DNA from: an uncultured Mycoplasmatota bacterium
GTDB lineage: Bacteria > Bacillota_I > Bacilli_A > RF39 > UBA660
Direction of reading: 5' to 3'
DNA: 33,964 nt
Assembly: GCA_946553095.1 (NCBI GenBank)
Contig: CAMNRN010000005.1
Span: 1-33,964 of the forward strand
This document shows, piece after piece, positions 1-8,149 of the stretch. The first letter of the stretch is position 1. Each line of letters starts with the position of its first letter. A program made the translations under genes and the position numbers. Below the pieces are notes generated by a model. It ran no database searches. It saw only the letters and a list, made by a program, of their open reading frames with translations, and had not been told where the DNA came from.

Positions 1-161
<161 letters not shown>

Positions 162-2408
162 TTATTCATCATCACCAAAGAAATCATCAAAGAATTCATC
201 GTCAGTGATAACATTTTCGTTTAAAATGATACTATCGGCATCAACATTAATTTTTGGTTTTTCGATAGTTTTGTTTTCTTCAATTCGTTTAGGTAATTCA
301 GTTGTTTTGGTATCATCCAGTGTTAATAACGGATCTTTTTTTAGCTCTTCTTGCATTTTTTTTCTATTTTCGGCTTCTTCTTTATCTAACTCTTTAAATT
401 TTTCATCTAAATCTTTTAACATGGCGTCAATATCTAGAGAATTCATTGGAGGCTTATTCATATTTGGATTCCCCATTGGGTTCATCATATTTGAATTTCC
501 CATTTGATTCATCATATTTGGATTATTACCCATGAATGGGCTAGTCATTGGATTTCCGCCTCCCATGAAAGGATTATTTGCCTGAGGCATTTGTGATTGA
601 AAGGGATTTAAGTTAGGGTTTGGTTTAAATGAATTTGGAGCACCATAAGGATTTGTTGCAAAAGGATTGTTAGCATTCATCGAAGCCATTTTTTTACTCT
701 TTTCTTCAGTAACATATTTTTTCAAATCGAAAGTTTCGATGACTTTTTTTTCTCTAGATGGATACGGAGCTTCTTTTCTTTCAATTCCCCAGTTCATTTT
801 AAAGTCTGGTTCTAACTTAGTCCTAAAAGGATTAGTTCTTAAACGAATTATGATAGCTTCAAAAAGTTTAAGTTTTTGGAGGTCAGAGACAGTAATAAGA
901 GGTCTTGTCGCATTCTTATCTTTTTCATCAGTAACTTTTACTTCTCCACACATTTTACTTATTTCTTCTAAAGCTTTTAATTCAGTACTGATTAAGTATA
1001 CTAAATTACCACAGTTTCCTTTTATAACCTCAGCTACTTCTTGGCCATAAACGTCATTTAATTGGGCAAAGTTTTGAATGATAAATGTAAATCTTATATC
1101 TCGACTTCGAGCCGCGGATACCATAGAGTCAACGTCTTTAAGCGGTGGCATGTTGGCAAACTCATCAAGAATGAAATTTGTTCTAAATGGTAGTTTTCCG
1201 CCTTTTTCTTGAGCAACGTCAATAAGCGTTTCGTAACATTGTTTTATAAAGATTGTCATTAAGCTATGGTATGTTTTCTTTTCATCATGAATAATCATGA
1301 ATACAGCAGTTTTACCACTTCCGATTTCACGCATATCAAAATCACTGTAAGATAACATTTCACTTAGGTTTTCTTGACTGGAAAACTTTCTTATCTTTTG
1401 ACGGAAGGTTGATAGAATACCACCTTTAGTCTCATTTGGGGCATTGATGGTGTTAGAAGCAAAGATGTAAGGACTAGAATTTTCCCCTTTTAATCCAAAG
1501 TATTCTTTAATATAATTACTCGTTGCATATCTTTCTTCTCCGACAGTACTCATCAAGTTAACACTGTTAAGATTTACTTCTTTTTCTTTAGCATCCATGA
1601 ATAAACCAAGTGCTAAGCCCGAGAAATAGTCAGCTGCACTTTTTTCCCAGAAGTCAGATTCCGATTTATTTGAAGGGTCATATAAAATATTTAGGGCAAC
1701 GTCATCTAAAAGCTCGGTTGCTTTATCCACGTTATTGTTTTTATGATATAAATACGGTAAAGCAAGTGGGTTCCATGCATTTCCATTTTGGGGTTCACGA
1801 AAGTTTAAGACGATAATATTGTATCCTTTTTGTTTTAGATAATCACAAGAATACTTATATATTTCACCTTTAGGGTCTGTAATTACCATACTTTCACCTT
1901 TTTTGGCTAGTAAATTTACTAAAGGTTTTACAACTGTTTGCGTTTTCCCTGACCCAGTAGACCCAATTACTAAATTGTGGTACTCGCCATTGTCAACCCA
2001 TATTTCTTTACCATTATTAATAAGAGGAATACCGGCAGCTTCCACTATGTCGTCGTTTGGGCGAACCATTTCAACATTTTCTTGATTCTTTATTTCTTTT
2101 TCTTTAGCAAGTTTGGCATATCCATCACTAGACTTTTCTTTTAATTTTAAGCCAAATCCTCCACCCTTTTCTTTTGTAAATATGTAACTTGAGACACTTG
2201 TAAAAATGACAATCAATACCCCAATAAAGGTGATCAAAGTTAAGGGTAGATACTTTAATGAAAATGCTTCAAATGGTAGAAGTCCATAAAAAGAACCTTC
2301 ATTTAATAATGAAGTTAAGTTAAGCACGGCTATTGCACATAAATATAATAATAAGACACAATATAAGCAAAATAAGAAAAAATCTTTTGGTTCAACTTTA
2401 AATTTCAT
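162..2408 (-). CDS. VirD4/TraG-family type IV coupling protein with Asn/Pro/Met-rich tail
   Basis: Membrane ATPase that should recruit the substrate to the secretion channel. Two N-terminal membrane segments lie at about residues 9-31 and 53-75. Walker A GSTGSGKT is at about 149-156 and Walker B (ILDE) at about 413-416, followed by ANMPPL, as usual in TraG/VirD4 proteins. The 748 residues exceed the usual 550-650 because of a tail: about 585-670 is low complexity with repeated NPMG/NPNM units, then a charged helix rich in Glu/Lys, and an acidic end. A Shine-Dalgarno (GAAAGGAC) precedes the ATG. It is the last gene of the left T4SS operon. Function as a coupling ATPase is very likely; the substrate (DNA or protein) is unknown, since no relaxase lies nearby. 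Confidence 0.93.
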   Translation of the reverse strand: MKFKVEPKDFFLFCLYCVLLLYLCAIAVLNLTSLLNEGSFYGLLPFEAFSLKYLPLTLITFIGVLIVIFTSVSSYIFTKEKGGGFGLKLKEKSSDGYAKLAKEKEIKNQENVEMVRPNDDIVEAAGIPLINNGKEIWVDNGEYHNLVIGSTGSGKTQTVVKPLVNLLAKKGESMVITDPKGEIYKYSCDYLKQKGYNIIVLNFREPQNGNAWNPLALPYLYHKNNNVDKATELLDDVALNILYDPSNKSESDFWEKSAADYFSGLALGLFMDAKEKEVNLNSVNLMSTVGEERYATSNYIKEYFGLKGENSSPYIFASNTINAPNETKGGILSTFRQKIRKFSSQENLSEMLSYSDFDMREIGSGKTAVFMIIHDEKKTYHSLMTIFIKQCYETLIDVAQEKGGKLPFRTNFILDEFANMPPLKDVDSMVSAARSRDIRFTFIIQNFAQLNDVYGQEVAEVIKGNCGNLVYLISTELKALEEISKMCGEVKVTDEKDKNATRPLITVSDLQKLKLFEAIIIRLRTNPFRTKLEPDFKMNWGIERKEAPYPSREKKVIETFDLKKYVTEEKSKKMASMNANNPFATNPYGAPNSFKPNPNLNPFQSQMPQANNPFMGGGNPMTSPFMGNNPNMMNQMGNSNMMNPMGNPNMNKPPMNSLDIDAMLKDLDEKFKELDKEEAENRKKMQEELKKDPLLTLDDTKTTELPKRIEENKTIEKPKINVDADSIILNENVITDDEFFDDFFGDDE

Positions 2409-2437
2409 TTGTTTTTAGTCCTTTCAAACATATTACT

Positions 2438-2466
2438 ATTATACAACATATTTTATAAACATTAAA
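2438..2466 (-). promoter_or_regulatory. Possible internal promoter before the left virD4 gene
   Basis: On the minus strand a perfect TATAAT (2438-2443) lies 17 nt downstream of a weak -35 TTTAAT (2461-2466), about 30 bp before the ATG of the coupling-protein gene. The -10 matches consensus, but the -35 is poor and the region is AT-rich, so chance cannot be excluded. Confidence 0.35.
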
Positions 2467-2474
2467 TACCTTCT

Positions 2475-3353
2475 TTAATTAAAATCAATTGTATAATTTA
2501 ATATATTTCTTTCTTTTATAGTTATTTCATTACCTTTGTTGTCAATTATTTTATAAGTTTTTTGCTCAGTTGTTTCATCTTTAGAATAGGAAAATATTAA
2601 TGAAGATAATTTTAAAAATATTTCTTCTTTTTGATTAATAAAATCTTCTTTTGTTAAGTATGATTTTTTAGTTTGGATGCCTAATAAATTATAGGCTTTT
2701 TCTGGAGCGATTAATAATAAATTTTTAAATTTACTGATATAAGATATTAATTTATTTTTCTCTGTAATTTGTAATTTTTCATATTTATTATTGCCTGTTG
2801 TGTTAGTTATTTCATCAAAGTTATAGTTGTTTATGTAATTATTAAAGTTTGAAGTTGCAATAGGAATTATATTATAGGTATTAGTATTATTATCAACTAC
2901 TATTTCATAAATTAAGTTGTCTGTCAAAGAAGCATTTTCTGAGGTATATTCTTGACTTATTAGGTAACCTTTAATAAAGTAGTATTTTAAATCATTTTTT
3001 TCATAACCTTGAAACTCTTCAATAATAAAGGTTGGATTTTCATAATCTGTTTCTATTTTATTAAAAATATTATTCTGATTTATTTGATTATTTATTAAAT
3101 ATGTTTCGTGTAAAAGAGAATAAACTATATTAGTTTCTTTTGATATCAATGATTCATAATAATTATTTAATATATTTTGGATGGTATAGATAGTTCGATC
3201 GTCTTCATTGACATATTGTACTGGATGATTTGGTATTATTGGTGGTTTTTCTTCAGTTGGTGTTTTTTTGATTATTACAAGAAGGAGAAAACATAGAATA
3301 AATACAATTGTTACTATGCTTATTCCTATCAGAAAACTTTTTTTATTTGTCAT
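2475..3353 (-). CDS. Membrane-anchored extracellular T4SS protein, VirB8/TcpC-like candidate
   Basis: 292 residues: a short cytoplasmic N-terminus, one membrane helix at about residues 7-29, a Pro/Glu linker, then an outside domain. The stretch at about 55-110 has the helix-rich look of an NTF2-like fold start (tyrosine-rich, with SLLHETYL). In Gram-positive conjugation systems the bitopic protein with NTF2-like domains is TcpC/VirB8. The position between the wall hydrolase and VirD4 genes and the membrane layout suggest that role, but no sequence motif proves it. The start ATG has AAGGAGAG 6 nt upstream. It could also be an operon-specific protein of unknown role. Confidence 0.6.
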   Translation of the reverse strand: MTNKKSFLIGISIVTIVFILCFLLLVIIKKTPTEEKPPIIPNHPVQYVNEDDRTIYTIQNILNNYYESLISKETNIVYSLLHETYLINNQINQNNIFNKIETDYENPTFIIEEFQGYEKNDLKYYFIKGYLISQEYTSENASLTDNLIYEIVVDNNTNTYNIIPIATSNFNNYINNYNFDEITNTTGNNKYEKLQITEKNKLISYISKFKNLLLIAPEKAYNLLGIQTKKSYLTKEDFINQKEEIFLKLSSLIFSYSKDETTEQKTYKIIDNKGNEITIKERNILNYTIDFN

Positions 3354-3365
3354 ATTTCTCTCCTT

Positions 3366-5444
3366 TTATTTACAGCCATTGGCGACATATGATGTGTATT
3401 CATCAACTGAATTGTTTATTCTGTTTGGACATGTTACTTTTTTATTACTTGGGCGTTCAAAGTCAAGGCAAAAATTAAGACCAATGTCATAAGCAGAATA
3501 GTTTCCAGTGACATATTTTCTGGTAACAGGATATGAATTCTCTAGTTCAATATTAAAATATTCTAATTGAGCTTTTAATGATGTTGGTGACATGTTATTT
3601 TCACGAGCATAATTGATAACGTTTATTCTTCGACCATAACTCCATTGTATTAAACCAAATCCAGCTGCTTTACTGGCTGGCACATCCCAAATGTTATCGA
3701 TTGTATAACCACTTTGGTATTCTACTGCGTTTGTTCTAAAGGAACTTTCCGCGGCTATATTCATCATAATTCCCGCGGTGGCATTTTTAGAAAAACCACT
3801 AGCAATTAGAGCTTTACAGACGTTTTCTTTACCACCTTCATCGCCAACATCACCAATATTTATCGATTTATTAGCAATTGGTCGAGGGTTTTCTGGATCA
3901 ACATACTCTAATGGGTCAACTTTTTCATTGTTAACTCGAACTTCAAAGTGAAGGTGACACCCTGTCGAACTCCCACTGTTACCAACCATTCCTAACTTTT
4001 GGCCTTGAGCTACAGTATCACCTTCTTTTACTGTAACAGTTTTAGGATACATGTGTCCATATCTGGTGATAGTTCCATCATTGTGTTCAATTGCAACGTA
4101 ATTACCAAGACCACCACCACATTTATTTTTGTAATAACCATCGTTACTACATGAATCATTCATATTAATTACTTTTCCTTCTTTGGCTGCAATGACAACA
4201 TTATTATTACACGAAGCACCAATGTCAATAGCTCCATGGTTTGATGCAGTTCCTTGTATAGCACGCGGTCCAAAGTAAGATGTTATTCTTGTGGATGTGG
4301 GATCTCCACCATAGATATTAGGTGCAGTTTCTTCTTTACTTCCGATCGGCCACCAATAAGCATCGTTTTCGGTTAGATTAAAATATGTACAGTATGTTGC
4401 TAAGTTGTATATTTGATATTTTAGATCCATGTGGTCTGTTTCTGAAACATTGTTACTTTTTTCTTCATTATATGTGTTATTTAATATTTCATCATATTTA
4501 TTATCCTTGCTTAATCCATCCATTCTTCTTAATATTTGATTGGTTATTACCAAATAGTTTCTTTTATCTAAAGATACTATTTCTTCCTTATAAGAATCGA
4601 ATAAATATAAATAATCACTTATTGTAGTGTATAAATTTTGTAATTTTTCATATTCATCACTAGGAATATCATTGTCATAAGAAATACTACAGTCATCAAT
4701 ATTTAACACTTTACTATCATTACTATATAAGCCATTACTTAAGGCATTAGTTTTTAAGATTATCATTAAAGCTTTTTTTGTTTCGTCATTATAGTCTCCA
4801 TTTTTGGTGAAGGCATATGTTGCTCCGTAGATATACTCTTCAATTGGCATATTTTTAACCTCTTCTGTTTGACAAGTTTTGAGGTTAACTGTTGATTCGT
4901 TAAAGTCGCAGACTGATGATACGTAACCCTCTTGATTTTTATTTTTTTGACTTTCTTCTCCCGCGATTCCCATGTAACTTACAATGATAAAAAATATAAC
5001 AATTATAATAATTAATAGTATAACCCATGGGTTTTTTTTGATAAAATTAACAACTTTTAAAGATTGTTCTTCTTTTGTTTTTTTGGGAGGAAGACTTTCT
5101 AATGGAGAAAGGGTTGATGGTCTAAGGTTCGATGGTGGAGCCTGTTCTTCTTTTGTTTCTTCTGGTTGTTCTTCACGTTCTTCATTCTTTTCAAGTTCCT
5201 CTTCTTCATCTTCATGATTAAAATTGCTATTGTGTCGAGGGAGATTTTCTTTTTGATATAGCAAACGATTTTTATTATTAAGATTTACTTTTTTTCGAGG
5301 TTGGATGGTGATGTTTTGATCATTATCGTCTTTTTTTTCGGGATTTTTATTATTTTGAAAAGAATCTACATGAGCAGTAGATTCGCTATTTAAATTAGCT
5401 TGCAACAATGAGTTTTTGGCCCGATATTTATGATTTTTATCCAT
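3366..5444 (-). CDS. Cell-wall hydrolase of the T4SS: SpoIID-like region, M23 peptidase, phage-type lysozyme
   Basis: 692 residues that open a path through peptidoglycan for the secretion channel. The cytoplasmic N-terminus (1-135) is charged and disordered, with one membrane helix at about 138-158. Residues about 198-245 (EEYIYGA... then KALMIILKTNAL) resemble the SpoIID/LytB pattern, but the usual acidic catalytic position is not evident. The M23 LysM-type metallopeptidase domain (about 385-515) keeps H403-x3-D407, H464 and HLH at 497-499. The last 150 residues resemble phage tail lysozyme (AAESSF, GFGLIQWS near 595-602). It plays the part of PrgK/CwlT/TcpG proteins. The SD GGTGGTGA precedes the ATG. 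Confidence 0.88.
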   Translation of the reverse strand: MDKNHKYRAKNSLLQANLNSESTAHVDSFQNNKNPEKKDDNDQNITIQPRKKVNLNNKNRLLYQKENLPRHNSNFNHEDEEEELEKNEEREEQPEETKEEQAPPSNLRPSTLSPLESLPPKKTKEEQSLKVVNFIKKNPWVILLIIIIVIFFIIVSYMGIAGEESQKNKNQEGYVSSVCDFNESTVNLKTCQTEEVKNMPIEEYIYGATYAFTKNGDYNDETKKALMIILKTNALSNGLYSNDSKVLNIDDCSISYDNDIPSDEYEKLQNLYTTISDYLYLFDSYKEEIVSLDKRNYLVITNQILRRMDGLSKDNKYDEILNNTYNEEKSNNVSETDHMDLKYQIYNLATYCTYFNLTENDAYWWPIGSKEETAPNIYGGDPTSTRITSYFGPRAIQGTASNHGAIDIGASCNNNVVIAAKEGKVINMNDSCSNDGYYKNKCGGGLGNYVAIEHNDGTITRYGHMYPKTVTVKEGDTVAQGQKLGMVGNSGSSTGCHLHFEVRVNNEKVDPLEYVDPENPRPIANKSINIGDVGDEGGKENVCKALIASGFSKNATAGIMMNIAAESSFRTNAVEYQSGYTIDNIWDVPASKAAGFGLIQWSYGRRINVINYARENNMSPTSLKAQLEYFNIELENSYPVTRKYVTGNYSAYDIGLNFCLDFERPSNKKVTCPNRINNSVDEYTSYVANGCK

Positions 5445-5468
5445 TTACTTCACCACCATATCTTTATT

Positions 5469-7253
5469 TTATAATCCGCCTCCGGAACCAAAGGAATCCA
5501 GTTCTTCTTGGGTTACAACTACTTGTATACGCATTCTTCTATTTCCACAGATGAATAAGGCTTCTCCTTGATTATAATATTTAATACTTTCTTTTTCAGA
5601 TTCATTTAAATCAATTAGCTTAGATAAATCTTCAACAGCCTGTTTTCTAAGTCCCATGACTAAATAGTATGAGGCATTATCAAATATAGCTTTACCATGC
5701 ATAATTAAATTAGGAGCAGCAAAATCTGTCGGTTGTTGAGTAATAATAATTGTTCCTGTGTTGTATTTTCGGCTCCGTCTTTGAATTTGAGCTAAGAATT
5801 CAGCACCAAGTTCATTATGGGATGATAATAATACGTGTGCTTCATCTACCATCATAACTGTGTTAATGTTTTTATCTAAACATAGTCCCCATGCATATTT
5901 TAAAATATTGAAGAATAAAGCATTTTTGATATTTTCATCACTGTTCATCAATTCTTTGATATTGAATACAATAAAGTCACTTTCAATTGATAATGTCGTA
6001 TGTCCTGTGAAGTAATATCGAAGTTCCTTTATAAGCGGACGGATTTTTAATTCTAAACGTTCCATGACATCTCTTTCATGTGTAGCATCAGTCATCGATA
6101 AAAGTCGACCTTTAATTGTAGCGTAAACATCATCAAATGTTGGATAATCACTCGATGTTAATTTTGTAAAATCACTATCATAATCTATTTTATAACGTTT
6201 ATATGTGTCTTGAACAACTTCACTAAACATAGTTAGAACATCATCTTCAATGCTTGGTGAATAATATTTCATGAATGCTTTTAATTGACTAATTGTCCTG
6301 GTTAAAACTGTATAACCTAACCCTTGAGCTATTTCCTCTTCATCAGCATCGATTACTATTTCTAATGGGTTTATCATGCCGAATTCTCCGCCTTTACCTA
6401 AGTCAAGAAAATCTCCACCTAAACTAAGAGCCATATCTCCTAGTTCTCCTTCTGGATCAACACATACAACTTTTAAACCATTTCTAATATGAGTTCGAAG
6501 AAGTAACTTGGCCGCAGTTGATTTACCTGATCCGGATGTCCCAAGTAAAATCATGTTGGCATTGTTACGATTGTTTTCTTTTTTGATTTGGTATAAAAAT
6601 TGATTGAATAGAATGACACCACCTGAGAAATCAACACCAAATAATGTCGCAGCACCAGGATCTTTAATACTATCAAATATAAAAGGATACATAGCGGCAA
6701 TTGTCACAGACGGTATAGGAGTTCCTATTCTTTGTTCGATATCTTGAGGTGGAAAAATTGGCAAGATTGATTTTAATACTTTTTCTTGTTCAAACATCAA
6801 AGCTATGCCTTTCATTCCTAACGCATCTAGGTAACTTCTTACTTGAATTTTACGTAATTCTAGTTCTTCTTTGTTATCAGCCGTGATCATTAAATGCATT
6901 TGGAAGTCAAATATTCTCGCCTGTGTAGCTGCAAGCATTGTTATAAATTGCTCTAACGATTCATAATCTTGACGGATACGTTCTTGCATTGTATTGTCTT
7001 TTTCAGATTGATAACGTGTTTTTAAATCAGCTATCTCTTTATTTAACATTTTTTGAAGAACACTAAATTGAATAGGAATGTGTTTAATGGCTACTTTTAC
7101 ACCTTTAATGTTGGTTAGATCCGATAAATAGCCAGGATAAATGTTTTTAGGAAAGGAAACAATCGTATAAATAGTTGAATATTTTCCTCCTAAAACGAAA
7201 TCTGTTGGTCGAAATTCCATTCCTTTGGGTGCTATTTCACTTTTTAATTTCAT
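5469..7253 (-). CDS. VirB4-type ATPase, ATPase part of a split VirB4
   Basis: Energy-providing ATPase of the left T4SS. Walker A GTSGSGKS is at 238-245 and Walker B (MMVDE) at 467-471, followed by AHVLLS. The C-terminal QQPTDF and the helical region up to 594 are typical of VirB4/TrbE. Its N-terminus (IAPKG...DFVLG) matches residues about 200 onward of the intact VirB4 in the right-hand element, so the N-terminal domain is missing here and sits in the gene just upstream. The ATG lies 1 nt after the previous stop (TAAAATG) with GGTGAT as SD, which points to translational coupling. Both motifs are intact, so this is likely a working ATPase. Confidence 0.92.
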   Translation of the reverse strand: MKLKSEIAPKGMEFRPTDFVLGGKYSTIYTIVSFPKNIYPGYLSDLTNIKGVKVAIKHIPIQFSVLQKMLNKEIADLKTRYQSEKDNTMQERIRQDYESLEQFITMLAATQARIFDFQMHLMITADNKEELELRKIQVRSYLDALGMKGIALMFEQEKVLKSILPIFPPQDIEQRIGTPIPSVTIAAMYPFIFDSIKDPGAATLFGVDFSGGVILFNQFLYQIKKENNRNNANMILLGTSGSGKSTAAKLLLRTHIRNGLKVVCVDPEGELGDMALSLGGDFLDLGKGGEFGMINPLEIVIDADEEEIAQGLGYTVLTRTISQLKAFMKYYSPSIEDDVLTMFSEVVQDTYKRYKIDYDSDFTKLTSSDYPTFDDVYATIKGRLLSMTDATHERDVMERLELKIRPLIKELRYYFTGHTTLSIESDFIVFNIKELMNSDENIKNALFFNILKYAWGLCLDKNINTVMMVDEAHVLLSSHNELGAEFLAQIQRRSRKYNTGTIIITQQPTDFAAPNLIMHGKAIFDNASYYLVMGLRKQAVEDLSKLIDLNESEKESIKYYNQGEALFICGNRRMRIQVVVTQEELDSFGSGGGL

Positions 7254-7254
7254 T

Positions 7255-7821
7255 TTACATCACCGCCCCGAATGTCGTTTGGTCTCCACCATTTAAGAAA
7301 TTATCTAAAATCATTCTTAAATCATTATTTGATGTTTGCGTGGACTGAATTCCACTTGATGCTAATCCACTAATGATGTTATGAAGCTTCTTTTGAACTA
7401 TTTCTAATCTTTTTTCTTTAAATAAAATGTAATATTCTGTATCAACGACATTGTATTCAGCACTCATGAACATGTTGGCCTTGTTAATGTCTTGCATTAT
7501 TAGTTTTCTTAAAGCTCCATCAGTAGCATTATTGTACATTAATTGAAGATTTGATAAGTATACATCAATATCTACTGGCCTATCAGCAATTAATAACCAA
7601 AACTCAAAGTCAATACTATTGTACAAATTACGTAAATTAAATATCGTGGAATTTTGACTTACTTGATCAAGAATAAATATGTTTTTAGGCATAACTTTTA
7701 TCCCTGTAACAAAAGAACCATCATCAAGTTGAATCATACCATTTAAAATTTGCTTAATAGGTAGCCAATCTTCGGAATAACTAGTTCCTGTTTGAGAATT
7801 GCTATTTAGTTTCTGTGCCAT
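7255..7821 (-). CDS. VirB4 N-terminal domain as a separate protein
   Basis: About 188 residues that align along their length with the N-terminal domain of the intact VirB4 at 30124-32496: 'W/F-x-P', an acidic turn (LDDGS), GIKV, and NSIDF-x6-DRPVDI against NSIDY-x6-DKPINL. It lacks Walker motifs and ends 1 nt before the ATPase ORF, so the two should act as one VirB4. I chose the ATG at 7821, because the upstream GTG (7830) and ATG (7833) lie too close to, or inside, the SD (GGAAAGGATGG). It overlaps the end of the PrgI-family gene by 20 nt. A degraded ancestral frameshift is possible, but the placed SD and intact frames argue for a stable split. Confidence 0.8.
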   Translation of the reverse strand: MAQKLNSNSQTGTSYSEDWLPIKQILNGMIQLDDGSFVTGIKVMPKNIFILDQVSQNSTIFNLRNLYNSIDFEFWLLIADRPVDIDVYLSNLQLMYNNATDGALRKLIMQDINKANMFMSAEYNVVDTEYYILFKEKRLEIVQKKLHNIISGLASSGIQSTQTSNNDLRMILDNFLNGGDQTTFGAVM

Positions 7822-8122
7822 CGTACACACACCATCCTTTCCAATAATATCTTCTTTTATTTGTGTAAAAATTTACTATGTTTGTAATTAATTGTAATAT
7901 ATTATGATAATACATCACCGGCATAACGAGAAAACCAGTTATCGCTGCGGGCATAATGATAACGATTAGCTCGGTGAAGGTCGCATTTTGCATAATGATT
8001 AACAAAATTATTGTTAATGCACAACCTGAACCAAATAAAATCAAATCAATCGGAGTAAAAAATCCGAGTATTAATTGTGACTTTTTGGAGTTGGCTGGTA
8101 TTATATAATTATTATTTTCCAT
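7802..8122 (-). CDS. PrgI-family T4SS membrane protein
   Basis: 106 residues with two membrane helices at about 18-44 and 48-72, and a short basic, aromatic tail (YTNKRRYYW). Small two-helix proteins coded just before VirB4 are the PrgI (PF12666) family, roughly the VirB3 counterpart in Gram-positive conjugation systems. The order here, VirB6-like then PrgI then VirB4, is that family's usual setting. Start ATG with AGGGAA upstream. Its 3' end overlaps the VirB4 N-terminal gene, which suggests coupled translation. Confidence 0.8.
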   Translation of the reverse strand: MENNNYIIPANSKKSQLILGFFTPIDLILFGSGCALTIILLIIMQNATFTELIVIIMPAAITGFLVMPVMYYHNILQLITNIVNFYTNKRRYYWKGWCVYDGTETK

Positions 8123-8149
8123 TTCCCTATTCTATCCTTTCTAATTATA

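Noticed and set aside
205-1050. Open frames on the plus strand (205-507, 667-1050 and others such as 3268-3492, 4385-4627, 9845-10057, 30950-31336)
   Set aside because: They run opposite to well-supported genes, have no SD or known domains, and read as low-complexity shadows of the coding strand.
5469-7830. Left VirB4 as a broken pseudogene by frameshift
   Set aside because: Both ORFs are intact, the second has a placed SD, and the join is at the domain border; a stable split fits better, though not proven.
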